A stretch of 59,699 nt of DNA from Galactobacter valiniphilus (GTDB lineage Bacteria; Actinomycetota; Actinomycetes; Actinomycetales; Micrococcaceae), in the NCBI RefSeq assembly GCF_003575975.1, contig NZ_QQXK01000025.1, positions 1-59,699 of the forward strand. The letters are read 5' to 3'. The position numbers and the translations under genes were made by a program. The first letter of the stretch is position 1, and the number at the start of each line of letters is the position of its first letter. The notes beneath the pieces are model-generated. The model worked only from the letters and a program-made list of their open reading frames with translations, made no database searches and was not told the origin of the DNA. Below are positions 52,327-59,699 of the stretch, piece after piece.

Positions 52327-54173
52327 TGCAGCCGCTGGCGGTGCGTGCCACCGGGTTCGGGCTGCGCCTTGGGGGCGCAGCCCGGCCGGTGCTCGAAGGG
52401 CTGGAGCTGGAGATCGCGCCGGGGGAGGTGGTGCTGCTCGCCGGCCCCTCCGGCGTGGGCAAGTCCACCCTTCTGCACGCGCTCGCCGGCCTGCTGGGAG
52501 ACGAGGCGGTGGACGAGTCCGCCGCCGCGCCGTCCGCTGAGCCCGAGCCCGAGCCCGACGCGGCCCCCGGCGGCGCCGTCTTCTCGGGCCAGCTCTGGGT
52601 GGGGGACACCGCGGTGTTCCCCACCCCGCCCGGCGCCCTGGCCGGCCGCGTGGGCCTGGTCCAGCAGGACCCGGAGACGCAGGTGGTCATGAGCCGCGTG
52701 GGCGACGACGTCGCCTTCGGCGCCGAGAACCTCGACGTGGATCCCCAGGAGATCTGGGGCCGCGCGCGCCACGCGCTCGACGCCGTGGGGCTGGCCTCCC
52801 TGCCCCTCAACCACCCGACCGCCGCGCTCTCCGGCGGGCAGAAGCAACGCCTGGCCGTGGCCGGGCTGCTCGCCATGCGCCCGGGGCTCTGGCTCCTGGA
52901 CGAGCCCACCGCCAACCTGGACCCGGCCGGTGCGGCAGAGGTCCGCGACGTGGTCCTGGCCGCCGCCCGCCAAGCGGGCGCCACGGTGCTCATCGTGGAG
53001 CACCGGCTGGGCCTGTGGGCTGACGGGGTGGACCGGTTTGTGGTGCTAGACGCCGCCCGGCCGGGTTCTGCCGTCGCTGCGCCTTCCGGCGCGGAGGACG
53101 ACGGCGCGCGCGAGGGTTCCGTTGCTGCCTCGCCTTCGAACGCGGAGGACGACGGCGCGCGTGCCGGTTCCGTAGACGCCGTGCCCTCCGGTGCGGTCGC
53201 CGGGGCGACCGCCGCGTCGGTGAGCCGTGCGTCCGAGGGGGCACGCGTCGTCGTGCAGGGTCCTCCCGCCGAGCTGCTGGCCGATCCCGTCGTGCGCGGG
53301 GCGTTGGCGGCGGCCGGTGTGTGGGTGCCCGGGGTGCGGCCGCCGCTCGCCGACTGGTCGGCGCCCGCGGCGGGCGAGGCGCTGCTCGGGGCGCGAGCGG
53401 CGTCGGTGACGCGCGTGCGCGTGCCGCGTTCGGCCCGGGCCAAGGCGAAGATCGCGCCCGTGGTGTCGGGCGCGAGCCTCGATCTCGAGGCCAGCCGGGC
53501 GACCGTGCTCATGGGTCCCAACGGTGCCGGCAAGTCGACGCTGGCGCTCACGCTGGCCGGGCTGCAGGCGCCGCTGAGCGGGACCACGGTCGCGTCCCCC
53601 GCGCTGGCCGCCGGTGCCCGCGGTGAGGAACCCGGGCGCTGGAGTGCGCGCGAGCTCGTGAGCCGGATCGGCATGGTCTTCCAGGATCCAGAGCACCAAT
53701 TTGTGGCGCGCACCGTGCGCGCCGAGCTGGAGTTTGGGCCCAAGCGCGTGGGCCTTGGGGCCGAGGAGATCGCCGCACGCGTGGAGGAGCTGCTGTCCCG
53801 CCTGCGCCTCGAGCACGTGGCGGACGCCAACCCCTATCAACTCTCGGGCGGGCAGAAGCGCCGCCTGTCCGTGGGCACGGCCCTGGCCACGCGGCCGGGG
53901 GTGCTCGTGCTGGACGAGCCGACATTCGGGCAGGACGCGCTGACGTGGGCCGCGCTCGTGGAGCTGCTGCGCGAGGAGCTCGAGCGCGGGACCGCCGTGC
54001 TGGCCGTGACGCACGACGAGGACTTCGTCCGCGCGTTGGATGCGCGGATCGTGGACGTGGCCGGTGGGCGCGCCGTGGTGCGCGGCGCTGACGCTCCCAG
54101 CGGCGAAGGCGAGGCGCGCGCCGAGGGCGCGGCCGCGTCGTCGGGCCCTGTGGAAGCGGAGGTGGCGGCATGA
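52326..54173 (+). CDS. ykoD: ECF transporter ATPase YkoD, two fused ABC domains
   Basis: 615 residues. ABC domain 1: Walker A GPSGVGKST (Lys46), signature LSGGQKQRLAVAGLL, Walker B LWLLDEPTANLD. ABC domain 2: GPNGAGKST (about residue 400), LSGGQKRRLSVGTAL, VLVLDEPTFGQDAL. Between them (about residues 245-370) lies a long Ala/Ser/Gly linker with repeats of AEDDGAR, much longer than needed. It powers thiamin-precursor import with YkoE and YkoC. Stop overlaps ykoC (ATGA). Confidence 0.95.
   Translation: MQPLAVRATGFGLRLGGAARPVLEGLELEIAPGEVVLLAGPSGVGKSTLLHALAGLLGDEAVDESAAAPSAEPEPEPDAAPGGAVFSGQLWVGDTAVFPTPPGALAGRVGLVQQDPETQVVMSRVGDDVAFGAENLDVDPQEIWGRARHALDAVGLASLPLNHPTAALSGGQKQRLAVAGLLAMRPGLWLLDEPTANLDPAGAAEVRDVVLAAARQAGATVLIVEHRLGLWADGVDRFVVLDAARPGSAVAAPSGAEDDGAREGSVAASPSNAEDDGARAGSVDAVPSGAVAGATAASVSRASEGARVVVQGPPAELLADPVVRGALAAAGVWVPGVRPPLADWSAPAAGEALLGARAASVTRVRVPRSARAKAKIAPVVSGASLDLEASRATVLMGPNGAGKSTLALTLAGLQAPLSGTTVASPALAAGARGEEPGRWSARELVSRIGMVFQDPEHQFVARTVRAELEFGPKRVGLGAEEIAARVEELLSRLRLEHVADANPYQLSGGQKRRLSVGTALATRPGVLVLDEPTFGQDALTWAALVELLREELERGTAVLAVTHDEDFVRALDARIVDVAGGRAVVRGADAPSGEGEARAEGAAASSGPVEAEVAA
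53091..53161 (+). repeat. In-frame repeats in the YkoD linker
   Basis: GCGGAGGACGACGGCGCGCG occurs exactly at 53091-53110 and 53142-53161, 51 bases apart; a weaker TCCGGTGCGGTCGCC unit follows. The frame is kept. The repeated unit contains CGACGGCG. Confidence 0.8.
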
Positions 54174-54970
54174 GCGCGCCCCGCGTGGCCCTGACGATGC
54201 CGGCCGATGCGGCGCCGGCCCTGCCGCGCCGCGCGTGGCTGGCCCGCCGCAACCCGCTGGCCGTGCTGGGCGCCGCGCTCCTGATGGCCGTGCCCATCGT
54301 GGCGTCGCTGGATGCGGTGAGCTCCGCCGTCGTGCTGGGAGCCGCGCTCCTGGCGCTGCCCTTCTCGTCCGTGCCGCCCCAGCGGGTGGCGCTGTTCGCC
54401 GGCGCGCTGCTGTTCGGCGGGCTGCTGACGGTGTGGGGGACGGCGATCATCGCGCCGGATTCCGGGGCACAGCTCTTCTCCGTGGGGCCGTACACGGTGT
54501 CGGCGGGGTCGCTGGGCTCGGGCCTGCTGGTGGCGACGCGTGGCCTGGCGATGGCGCTGCCGACCGTGGTGCTGTTCGGCTCGGTGGACGCGACGCGGCT
54601 GGCGGATGCGCTCGCCGTGGGCGCGCGGCTGCCGGCGCGGTTCGTGCTGGGGGCGCTGGGCGCCTTGCGGCTCGGGGGAGTGCTGACGGAGGAATGGCGG
54701 GTGATGTCGGCCGCGCGCCGGGCCCGCGGCCTGGGCGGGGCGCACGTGTTCTCGACGGCGTTCGGCTTCCTGGTGCAGGCCCTGCGCCGCGGCACCCGGC
54801 TGGCGGTGACGATGGACGCGAAGGGCTTCGGCGGTCGGTCGCGCTCGTGGGCCCGGCCGGTGCGTTTCACGTGGGGTGATGCTGTGCTGGTGGCGTCGGG
54901 TGGCGCGGTTGCCGCGCTGGCCGTGGTGCTGTCCGTGGGCGTTGGCGCTTGGAATGTGGTGTGGTCCTAG
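54170..54970 (+). CDS. ykoC: ECF transporter T component YkoC
   Basis: 266 residues with five to six helices; RRNPLAVLGAALLMAVPIVASL opens it. The two coupling Ala-Arg-Gly-type motifs of EcfT proteins are visible: MSAARRARGLGG and TMDAKGFGGRSRS. Connects the ATPase to YkoE. Last gene of the operon. Confidence 0.93.
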   Translation: MSAPRVALTMPADAAPALPRRAWLARRNPLAVLGAALLMAVPIVASLDAVSSAVVLGAALLALPFSSVPPQRVALFAGALLFGGLLTVWGTAIIAPDSGAQLFSVGPYTVSAGSLGSGLLVATRGLAMALPTVVLFGSVDATRLADALAVGARLPARFVLGALGALRLGGVLTEEWRVMSAARRARGLGGAHVFSTAFGFLVQALRRGTRLAVTMDAKGFGGRSRSWARPVRFTWGDAVLVASGGAVAALAVVLSVGVGAWNVVWS

Positions 54971-55009
54971 GCCGATCCGGTTGAGTTGGGGTCCGGGCGC
55001 CGGGACGTC

Positions 55010-55312
55010 TCAGCCGCGTAGCGGCGATCCGGCGACCGTGAAGCGATCGCCGCCCATCTGTCCTGAGAGCAACGGCATCGCCTCAGCTATGGCCTCGCGC
55101 ACGGTGTCGAGCGACAACGATGCTTGATGAGCTTCCGCTGAGGTCCACAGCTCGGCGACGAACACGGTATCGGGCTCATCGTCGTTGGTGCCGACTTCGT
55201 AGAGCAGGCACCCGGCGCTTTCGAGCTGCGGGTTCCGGCGAGTCAGGATGGCGACCACCTCGTCTCGCTTGCCGGGCTTCGTTCCGAGGGTGCCAACATT
55301 CGCAAAGGTCAT
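55010..55312 (-). CDS. Antibiotic biosynthesis monooxygenase-type (ABM) protein
   Basis: 100 residues from ATG 55312. TFANVGTLGTKPGKRDEVVAILTRRNPQLESAGCLLYEVGTNDDEPDTVFVAELWTSAEAHQASLSLDTV is the ABM dimeric ferredoxin-like fold (YgiN-type quinol monooxygenase). Substrate unknown. Confidence 0.88.
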   Translation of the reverse strand: MTFANVGTLGTKPGKRDEVVAILTRRNPQLESAGCLLYEVGTNDDEPDTVFVAELWTSAEAHQASLSLDTVREAIAEAMPLLSGQMGGDRFTVAGSPLRG

Positions 55313-55625
55313 GCGGTCACCATACGAGGGGCCTCGGGCGCCGAACCAGTAGTCAGGGTCGGAACGCAGAACCCGCCCACCAAATTGGTCCGAAACCGAC
55401 CGTTTCCGGGCCATGTGGGTCACGCGAGCGATACGCCGAGCCCGAGAGGCCCGAAACGCTGGCCCAAAAAGTGGTCGTGGACCGAAAGTGGCCCGAAACG
55501 GTGTCGCCACGGATTCTCAACTCGACGCCAATCGGGATCGGGCACGCGTTGGAGCCCGACACGGAAGCGGCCCCGGACGCGGCAGCCTGTTCTCAGGCGC
55601 CGCGAGACGCGACCAAGGCGCGTGC
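55313..55625. other. 313-base gap with inverted and repeated GGCCCGAAACG words, no gene seen
   Basis: ACCGTTTCCGGGCCA (about 55398-55412) faces TGGCCCGAAACGGT (about 55487-55500), with a further GGCCCGAAACG and GGACCGAAAGTGG between. Base composition is less G/C-biased than around. No frame with a convincing start is present. Perhaps the remains of an element. Confidence 0.5.
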
Positions 55626-55835
55626 CTACGCGGACGCCGGCACGTACCTCGCACCGGTGTACTCGTGAGCATTCCCAGCCAGGATCCGGCACTCGTCGAA
55701 GAGCAACGAGTAGTAGGGCTTCCCGCCGTCGTCGAGCAGGACGGCGGGGAGCCGCCCGAACTCGTCAACGGCGATGTCCAGGATGCGGCCGTCCCAGAGC
55801 CCGCCCACGCACTCGATCTTCAGCGAAGAGGTCAT
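55626..55835 (-). CDS. Small hypothetical protein
   Basis: 69 residues from ATG 55835. KIECVGGLWDGRILDIAVDEFGRLPAVLLDDGGKPYYSLLFDECRILAGNAHEYTGARYVP reads as a compact beta-rich protein with two cysteines. Third-position G/C bias fits a real gene. Not recognised; possibly a fragment, since it ends beside the odd gap at 55313. Confidence 0.5.
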   Translation of the reverse strand: MTSSLKIECVGGLWDGRILDIAVDEFGRLPAVLLDDGGKPYYSLLFDECRILAGNAHEYTGARYVPASA

Positions 55836-55929
55836 GCGCCTAGGTTATGACCGGCCCACGACAACAACACCCCGCGGGTTGCCCACAACCGGCCCAGCCA
55901 AAAGCCAGCGAACCACCAGCAGCAACCGC

Positions 55930-56811
55930 CTACAGCGCGGCGTCGAGCCCCTCCACGAGCACGCGGTGCAGCTCGGGATCGCACGGCACGGAGACCCCAT
56001 CGATGGAGGTCACGGCGGCGGCCAAACGGACCGAGGAAACCAGCCACACGCCGTCGGCCGCAAGAAGATCTGCCGGCGTCAGCGGCCCGTATCCGAGCGA
56101 CCAGCCCGCCTCGCCGGCCACCTCGAACGCGGCCGCCTGCGTGGTGCCGGCCAGGATGCCGGTCTCCAGCTCGGGCGTCAGCAGCGTGACGCCGGCGTCG
56201 GTCCGGCGGGCGATCAGGACGGAGGAGGTCGGCCCCTCCAGCACGCGCCCGTCGGAGGTCACGAAGATCGCGTCATCGGCGTCGTGGGCTTGCGCCCAGC
56301 GCTGCGCTGCCATGTTGATGGCGTAGGACAGGGTCTTGGCGCCGGCCAGGAGCCAGGGCGCGCGGTCGGCGGCCGCAGCGTCGTAGCCGCGATCAAGCAG
56401 CACCACGCGCAGGCCATCCTCCGGCCCATGAGACGTCGCGGCGGAACGCGACACCCCGGACACCAACACCCAGAAGGTCCCGCCCTCGCTCGGCACGCCG
56501 CGGGACGCGGTCAGGCGGATGCTCGCCTCGGCGCCCTCGCCAGCGCCCTCGTGGAAACGTCCCAGCGCCAGCTGCATGGCGGCCCGCCAGTGCGAGGCCT
56601 CCGGGAGCTCCAGGTCTAAGGCCAAAGCCGAACCGGCGAGGCGGCGCAGGTGCGCCTCCTCCTCGCGGATGCGGCCATGCCGGAAGAGCAGCGTCTCGAA
56701 CACGCCGTCGCCGCGCGTGGCGGCCTGGTCGGTCACGAGCAGCTGCGGACGGGTGGGGTCAACCTCCACGCCGTCGGGGTGCTGGGGGGTCAGGAACACG
56801 GCGACGCTCAT
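55930..56811 (-). CDS. pabC: Class IV aminotransferase, aminodeoxychorismate lyase-like
   Basis: 293 residues. PLP lysine in LLAGAKTLSYAINMAAQRWA (about residue 160) and the class IV motif DAIFVTSDGRVLEGPTSSVLIAR (about 180-200), plus ATRGDGVFETLLFRHGRIREEEAHLRRL near the N-terminus. Best fit is PabC, which makes p-aminobenzoate from aminodeoxychorismate for folate; a D-amino or branched-chain aminotransferase cannot be ruled out. pabA/pabB are not in the window. Confidence 0.82.
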   Translation of the reverse strand: MSVAVFLTPQHPDGVEVDPTRPQLLVTDQAATRGDGVFETLLFRHGRIREEEAHLRRLAGSALALDLELPEASHWRAAMQLALGRFHEGAGEGAEASIRLTASRGVPSEGGTFWVLVSGVSRSAATSHGPEDGLRVVLLDRGYDAAAADRAPWLLAGAKTLSYAINMAAQRWAQAHDADDAIFVTSDGRVLEGPTSSVLIARRTDAGVTLLTPELETGILAGTTQAAAFEVAGEAGWSLGYGPLTPADLLAADGVWLVSSVRLAAAVTSIDGVSVPCDPELHRVLVEGLDAAL

Positions 56812-56931
56812 GCCCCCACGCTACAGCGCCTGGCTAGACTTCAAGCGGCGGAGTCGTCTTTGGTGCGCCCGCCGGCAAGCGTCGTCGCGGGCCCGTCCCC
56901 GGGCCACGGGCAGGCGGAAGGGGGAGGAAGC

Positions 56932-58413
56932 ATGATCAGCTGGACCGGTCTCATCGACGACTGGCCCACCTGGATCGCCGTCGTGATCCTGGTGGTGGAC
57001 ATCGGCATCCGCGTGCTCATGCTCGGTATCGTCCCCGGCAACCGCCGCCCCACCACGGCCATGGCTTGGCTCATGACCATCTTCTTCATCCCCTACGTGG
57101 GCCTGGTCATCTTCCTGCTCTTTGGCTCCAACAAGCTCAACTCGCGCCGCCGCAAGCGCCAGCTCACCATCAACGAGCAGATCCTCGCCGTGACGCGCAC
57201 CGAGCGCCCGCGCAACGCCCTGCCCTCCGGCCACCCCACCTGGGTGCACTCGGCGGTCCACCTGAACCACGAGCTCGGCGCCTTCCCGCCCGTGAGCGGC
57301 AACCACCTGCAGTTCTATACGGACTACAAGGACTCTCTCCAGGCCGTCGCGGACGAGATCGATCGCGCCCGCGACTACGCGCACGTGCAGTTCTACATCG
57401 TGGGCGACGACCCGGAGTACGTGGGCCCCGTCCTTTCCGCCATGGAGCGCGCGGTGGCCCGCGGCGTGAAGGTCCGTTTCCTCTACGACCAGCTCGGCTC
57501 CTGGCGTGTGAAGGGCTACAAGGAGCTCAAGCGCCGCCTCACCGACGGCGGCATCGAGTGGTACCGCATGCTCCCGCTGGCCCCGTTCCAGTGGCGCTGG
57601 CGCCGCCCCGACCTGCGCAACCACCGCAAGATCGTGGTCGTGGACGGCCGGGTCGCCTTCACCGGCTCGCTCAACCTCATCGAGCCCGGCTACAAGCGCA
57701 AGAAGAGCCACGAGCTCGGCCGGGAGTGGGTGGAGATCCTCGCCCGCGTGGAGGGCCCGCTCGTCGACCACCTCGACGTGGTCTTCGCGACCGACTGGAA
57801 CCTCGAGTCCCACGAGGGCATCTTCGACCAGCTCGAGGGCGACGACCGCGACAAGCCCGGCACCGTCACGGGCCAGGTGGTCCCGTCGGGCCCCGGCTTC
57901 CCGGAGGAAAACAACCTCCGCCTCTTCAACACGCTGCTCTACTCGGCCCAGAGCGTGGTCCGCATGACGAGCCCCTACTTCGTCCCGGACGACTCGCTGC
58001 TCTACGCCATCACCACGGCCGCCCAGCGCGGCGTCCGCGTTGACCTCTACGTCTGCGAGGCGGGCGATCACGCGCTGACCAACCACGCCCAGCAGTCCTA
58101 CTACCAGGCGCTCCTCGAGGCCGGCGTGCGCATCTTCCGCTACCGCGCGCCCATGGTGCTGCACACCAAGTGCGTCACGATCGACAACGAGGTCGCCGTC
58201 TTCGGCTCCTCCAACTTCGACATGCGCTCCTTCAGCCTCAACGCCGAGATCACCACGATGCTCCTGGGCGATCGCTCCGTCCGCGAGCTGAACTCCGTTA
58301 TGGACCTCTACGAGGCCGAGTCAACGCTCCTCACCCTGGAGCAGTGGAACGAGCGCTCGGCCGGTCAGCGCTGGCTCGACAACGTCGGCCGCCTCACCGC
58401 CGTGCTGCAGTAG
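56932..58413 (+). CDS. cls: Cardiolipin synthase
   Basis: 493 residues from ATG 56932 with GGGGGAGGAAG upstream. Two N-terminal membrane segments (WIAVVILVVDIGIRVLMLGIV, AMAWLMTIFFIPYVGLVIFLLFG), then two PLD domains with HKD motifs: HRKIVVVDGRVAFTGSLN (about residues 225-243) and HTKCVTIDNEVAVFGSSNFD (about 408-427). Makes cardiolipin from two phosphatidylglycerols. Its 3' end overlaps that of the convergent kinase gene by 20 bases. Confidence 0.95.
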   Translation: MISWTGLIDDWPTWIAVVILVVDIGIRVLMLGIVPGNRRPTTAMAWLMTIFFIPYVGLVIFLLFGSNKLNSRRRKRQLTINEQILAVTRTERPRNALPSGHPTWVHSAVHLNHELGAFPPVSGNHLQFYTDYKDSLQAVADEIDRARDYAHVQFYIVGDDPEYVGPVLSAMERAVARGVKVRFLYDQLGSWRVKGYKELKRRLTDGGIEWYRMLPLAPFQWRWRRPDLRNHRKIVVVDGRVAFTGSLNLIEPGYKRKKSHELGREWVEILARVEGPLVDHLDVVFATDWNLESHEGIFDQLEGDDRDKPGTVTGQVVPSGPGFPEENNLRLFNTLLYSAQSVVRMTSPYFVPDDSLLYAITTAAQRGVRVDLYVCEAGDHALTNHAQQSYYQALLEAGVRIFRYRAPMVLHTKCVTIDNEVAVFGSSNFDMRSFSLNAEITTMLLGDRSVRELNSVMDLYEAESTLLTLEQWNERSAGQRWLDNVGRLTAVLQ

Positions 58414-59068
58414 CGATGGCGGTGCGGGCCCAGCTGAGGGCCCGTTCGGCGGCGGCCGGGTCGCGGGCGTCCAGCGTGAGGTCGACGCCGGGGCGGTCGG
58501 CCGCGGCGGGCAGCGTCTCCTCCTGAGCCGCCCACACGTCCCAGAACGGCCGGTAGGTCTCGCCGTCGCGCGCCAGGGCGCGCTCCTTGCGCAGCTCCGA
58601 TGGCGCCTCGATCGTGAGGCACGCGTCAAGGAGGCCGCGGGCGGCGGGCACGCCGGCGCCCACCCCTTCACAGAGCACGACGGCGGCCGGGCGCGTCACG
58701 CGCTCGGCACCGGGGGAGTCGGTGGTCCAGTCCCAGGTCCGCCAGCGCGCGGTGTCGCCGGCGCGCAGGGGCGTCAAGACGTCGCGGACGTAGGCCTCGA
58801 CGCCCGCGGCCAGCCCCTGCCAGCCGGGGTAGAGGTCCTCGAGGTGGAAGAGTTCAACGTCGGCGCCGTCCGTGGTGAGCGCCTCGGAGAGGCGTGCCGC
58901 GATGGAGGTCTTGCCCGCGCCGGAGCGGCCGTCGATCCCGAGCAGCAGCGGGCGCCCCGCTCCCGGCCCAAGCTTTGCGCCCGAGCCAGCCCCGGCGCCC
59001 AAGCCAAGCCCAGCCTCAGGCGAGCCGGCGGCGAAAACCGCCCGGCCGCCGTCGTGCACTGGATTCAC
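58394..59068 (-). CDS. P-loop kinase, uridine-kinase-like
   Basis: 224 residues from GTG 59068, overlapping the phosphatase stop (GTGA). Walker A GIDGRSGAGKTS (about residues 36-47), an acidic lid region FHLEDLYPGW, VVLCEGVGAG and an arginine-rich lid KERALARDGETYRPFWDVW, as in Udk-type nucleoside kinases. The N-terminal Gly/Ala-rich stretch before Walker A is unusual. Substrate uncertain. Coupled to the phosphatase. Confidence 0.82.
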   Translation of the reverse strand: MNPVHDGGRAVFAAGSPEAGLGLGAGAGSGAKLGPGAGRPLLLGIDGRSGAGKTSIAARLSEALTTDGADVELFHLEDLYPGWQGLAAGVEAYVRDVLTPLRAGDTARWRTWDWTTDSPGAERVTRPAAVVLCEGVGAGVPAARGLLDACLTIEAPSELRKERALARDGETYRPFWDVWAAQEETLPAAADRPGVDLTLDARDPAAAERALSWARTAIATAARR

Positions 59069-59565
59069 GCCCGCGCGCCGAGCTCGGCGCGCACAAACTC
59101 GACCACACCGGGGACGCTCGCGAGCACCTGAACGCGCGTGATGACGAAGTCGGATTCGTCGCCGTACCAGGGGTCGGCCATGCCCTGGCGCTCCTCGGGG
59201 AGGGCGGCGGAGGCGGGGTCGAAGGAGCGCAGGAGGCGGATGCGGCCGCGGTGTTCCGGCGTGGGCGCGTGGCGGCGCAGGAAGCGCAGGTGGTTGAGGT
59301 CGGCGGCGAGGAAGAGGTCGGTGCTCTCCCACGCGTCGCTCGGCAGCTCGCGCGCGCGGTGCGCCGAGCCGTCGATGCCGAGGCCGCGCAGCTCGGCCAG
59401 GGCGCGGCGGTCCATGGGGCGGCCGTGCTCCTCGTCGGAGATGCCGCCGCTCTCCACGAGGACGCGATCGCCCAGGCCGGCGTCGGCGAGGGCCTCGCGG
59501 AGCACGTACTCGGCGAGCGGGGAGCGGCAGATGTTGCCCGTGCAGACGGTCATGATGCGGTACAC
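59065..59565 (-). CDS. Low-molecular-weight protein-tyrosine phosphatase
   Basis: 166 residues. P-loop CTGNICRS with Cys8 and Arg14, Ser15, and the general-acid loop MADPWYGDES (Asp about 131). VESGGISDEEHGRPMDRRA is normal for the family. Acts on phosphotyrosine in cytoplasmic proteins or small substrates. It is upstream of and coupled to the P-loop kinase gene. Confidence 0.95.
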   Translation of the reverse strand: MYRIMTVCTGNICRSPLAEYVLREALADAGLGDRVLVESGGISDEEHGRPMDRRALAELRGLGIDGSAHRARELPSDAWESTDLFLAADLNHLRFLRRHAPTPEHRGRIRLLRSFDPASAALPEERQGMADPWYGDESDFVITRVQVLASVPGVVEFVRAELGARA

Positions 59566-59626
59566 GGATCCGAGCCTAGCTGCATTGCCCCGGCAGGTTA
59601 GGTACGTCTTCGGCGGGGCGGCGTGA

Positions 59627-59699
59627 CATGAGGAAGACCTCCGGGTGAGGTGTGGAGCTATCTAGGAACCAGCTCTCACCACGGAGGTCTTCATGCCCC
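59627..59699 (+). mobile_element. Leader and first codons of a probable IS transposase gene
   Basis: GGAGGT (59683-59688) precedes ATG at 59693, the last codons in the window. TGTGGAGCTATCTAGGAACC (59651-59670) resembles the terminal region of actinobacterial IS481 elements, which usually have a short leader like this. CATGAGGAAGACCTCCGGGT (from 59627) can pair with the region 59675-59695 (CTCACC-A-CGGAGGTCTTCATG), hiding the ribosome site and start codon. Element boundary not determined. Confidence 0.55.

Noticed and set aside
53091-53161. Frameshift or split of ykoD in the linker
   Set aside because: The repeats are 51 bases apart and the frame is continuous through both ABC domains.

Overview
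The window is about 60 kb of high-GC, mostly gene-dense bacterial chromosome. Strong G/C third positions, many GTG starts, ATGA/GTGA stop-start overlaps, a single-chain L-serine dehydratase, a DUF4235 protein, a CopD-CtaG fusion and a CtaG/HU/L28-L33-S14 neighbourhood all point to an actinobacterium, probably a Micrococcales relative; I cannot name the genus from the sequence. Both edges are insertion-sequence material: bases 1-82 encode the last residues of an IS481-type transposase, and bases 59627-59699 are the leader and first codons of what looks like another transposase gene. So the window is a stretch of core-type genes lying between two IS ends.

Layout. 0.3-8.6 kb: a MarR regulator divergent from a glutathionyl/mycothionyl-hydroquinone reductase, an isochorismatase-family gene interrupted by one in-frame stop, an RNase HI with an extra C-terminal domain, a beta-lactamase-fold hydrolase, an ApbE-like protein coupled to a small secreted protein, a VIT-type iron/manganese transporter behind a DtxR-like box, an SGNH hydrolase and an F420-type NADP oxidoreductase. 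8.7-15.1 kb: a tandem glycine riboswitch and gcvP-gcvT-gcvH-sdaA, i.e. glycine breakdown through serine to pyruvate. 15.4-17.3 kb: small unknown genes, a GNAT acetyltransferase and a repeat-rich patch. 17.3-26.9 kb: a polyamine-type uptake and catabolism locus (cupin, FAD oxidoreductase, class III aminotransferase, Lrp regulator, two tandem substrate-binding lipoproteins, ATPase and two permeases). 27-34.6 kb: a second MarR, zinc-free L28-L33-S14, DUF1992, HU, CopD-CtaG and a thioredoxin-NHL protein. 34.8-44.2 kb: two MFS transporters, a shortened AmiS/UreI protein, a HerA-like ATPase, an AEC carrier, tRNA-Gly(CCC), SseB, two D,D-carboxypeptidases and dCTP deaminase. 44.4-51 kb: a complete Mrp cation/proton antiporter operon. 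51.4-55 kb: a TPP riboswitch and ykoE-ykoD-ykoC (thiamin-precursor ECF importer). 55-59.6 kb: a monooxygenase, an aminodeoxychorismate-lyase-like enzyme, cardiolipin synthase, a P-loop kinase and a low-molecular-weight tyrosine phosphatase.

The most unusual thing in the window is not a gene. Many intergenic gaps carry long, nearly perfect palindromes that fall into sequence families. Two families have copies many kilobases apart whose differences are compensated in both arms, so the hairpin is preserved while the sequence drifts. A short word, GC(C/A)CGACGGCG(C), recurs in gaps, in terminator stems, in flexible protein linkers and at the 3' ends of genes. At three places a reading frame ends inside such an element (ApbE-like protein, small lipoprotein, AmiS/UreI protein), suggesting that the elements move and remodel C-termini.
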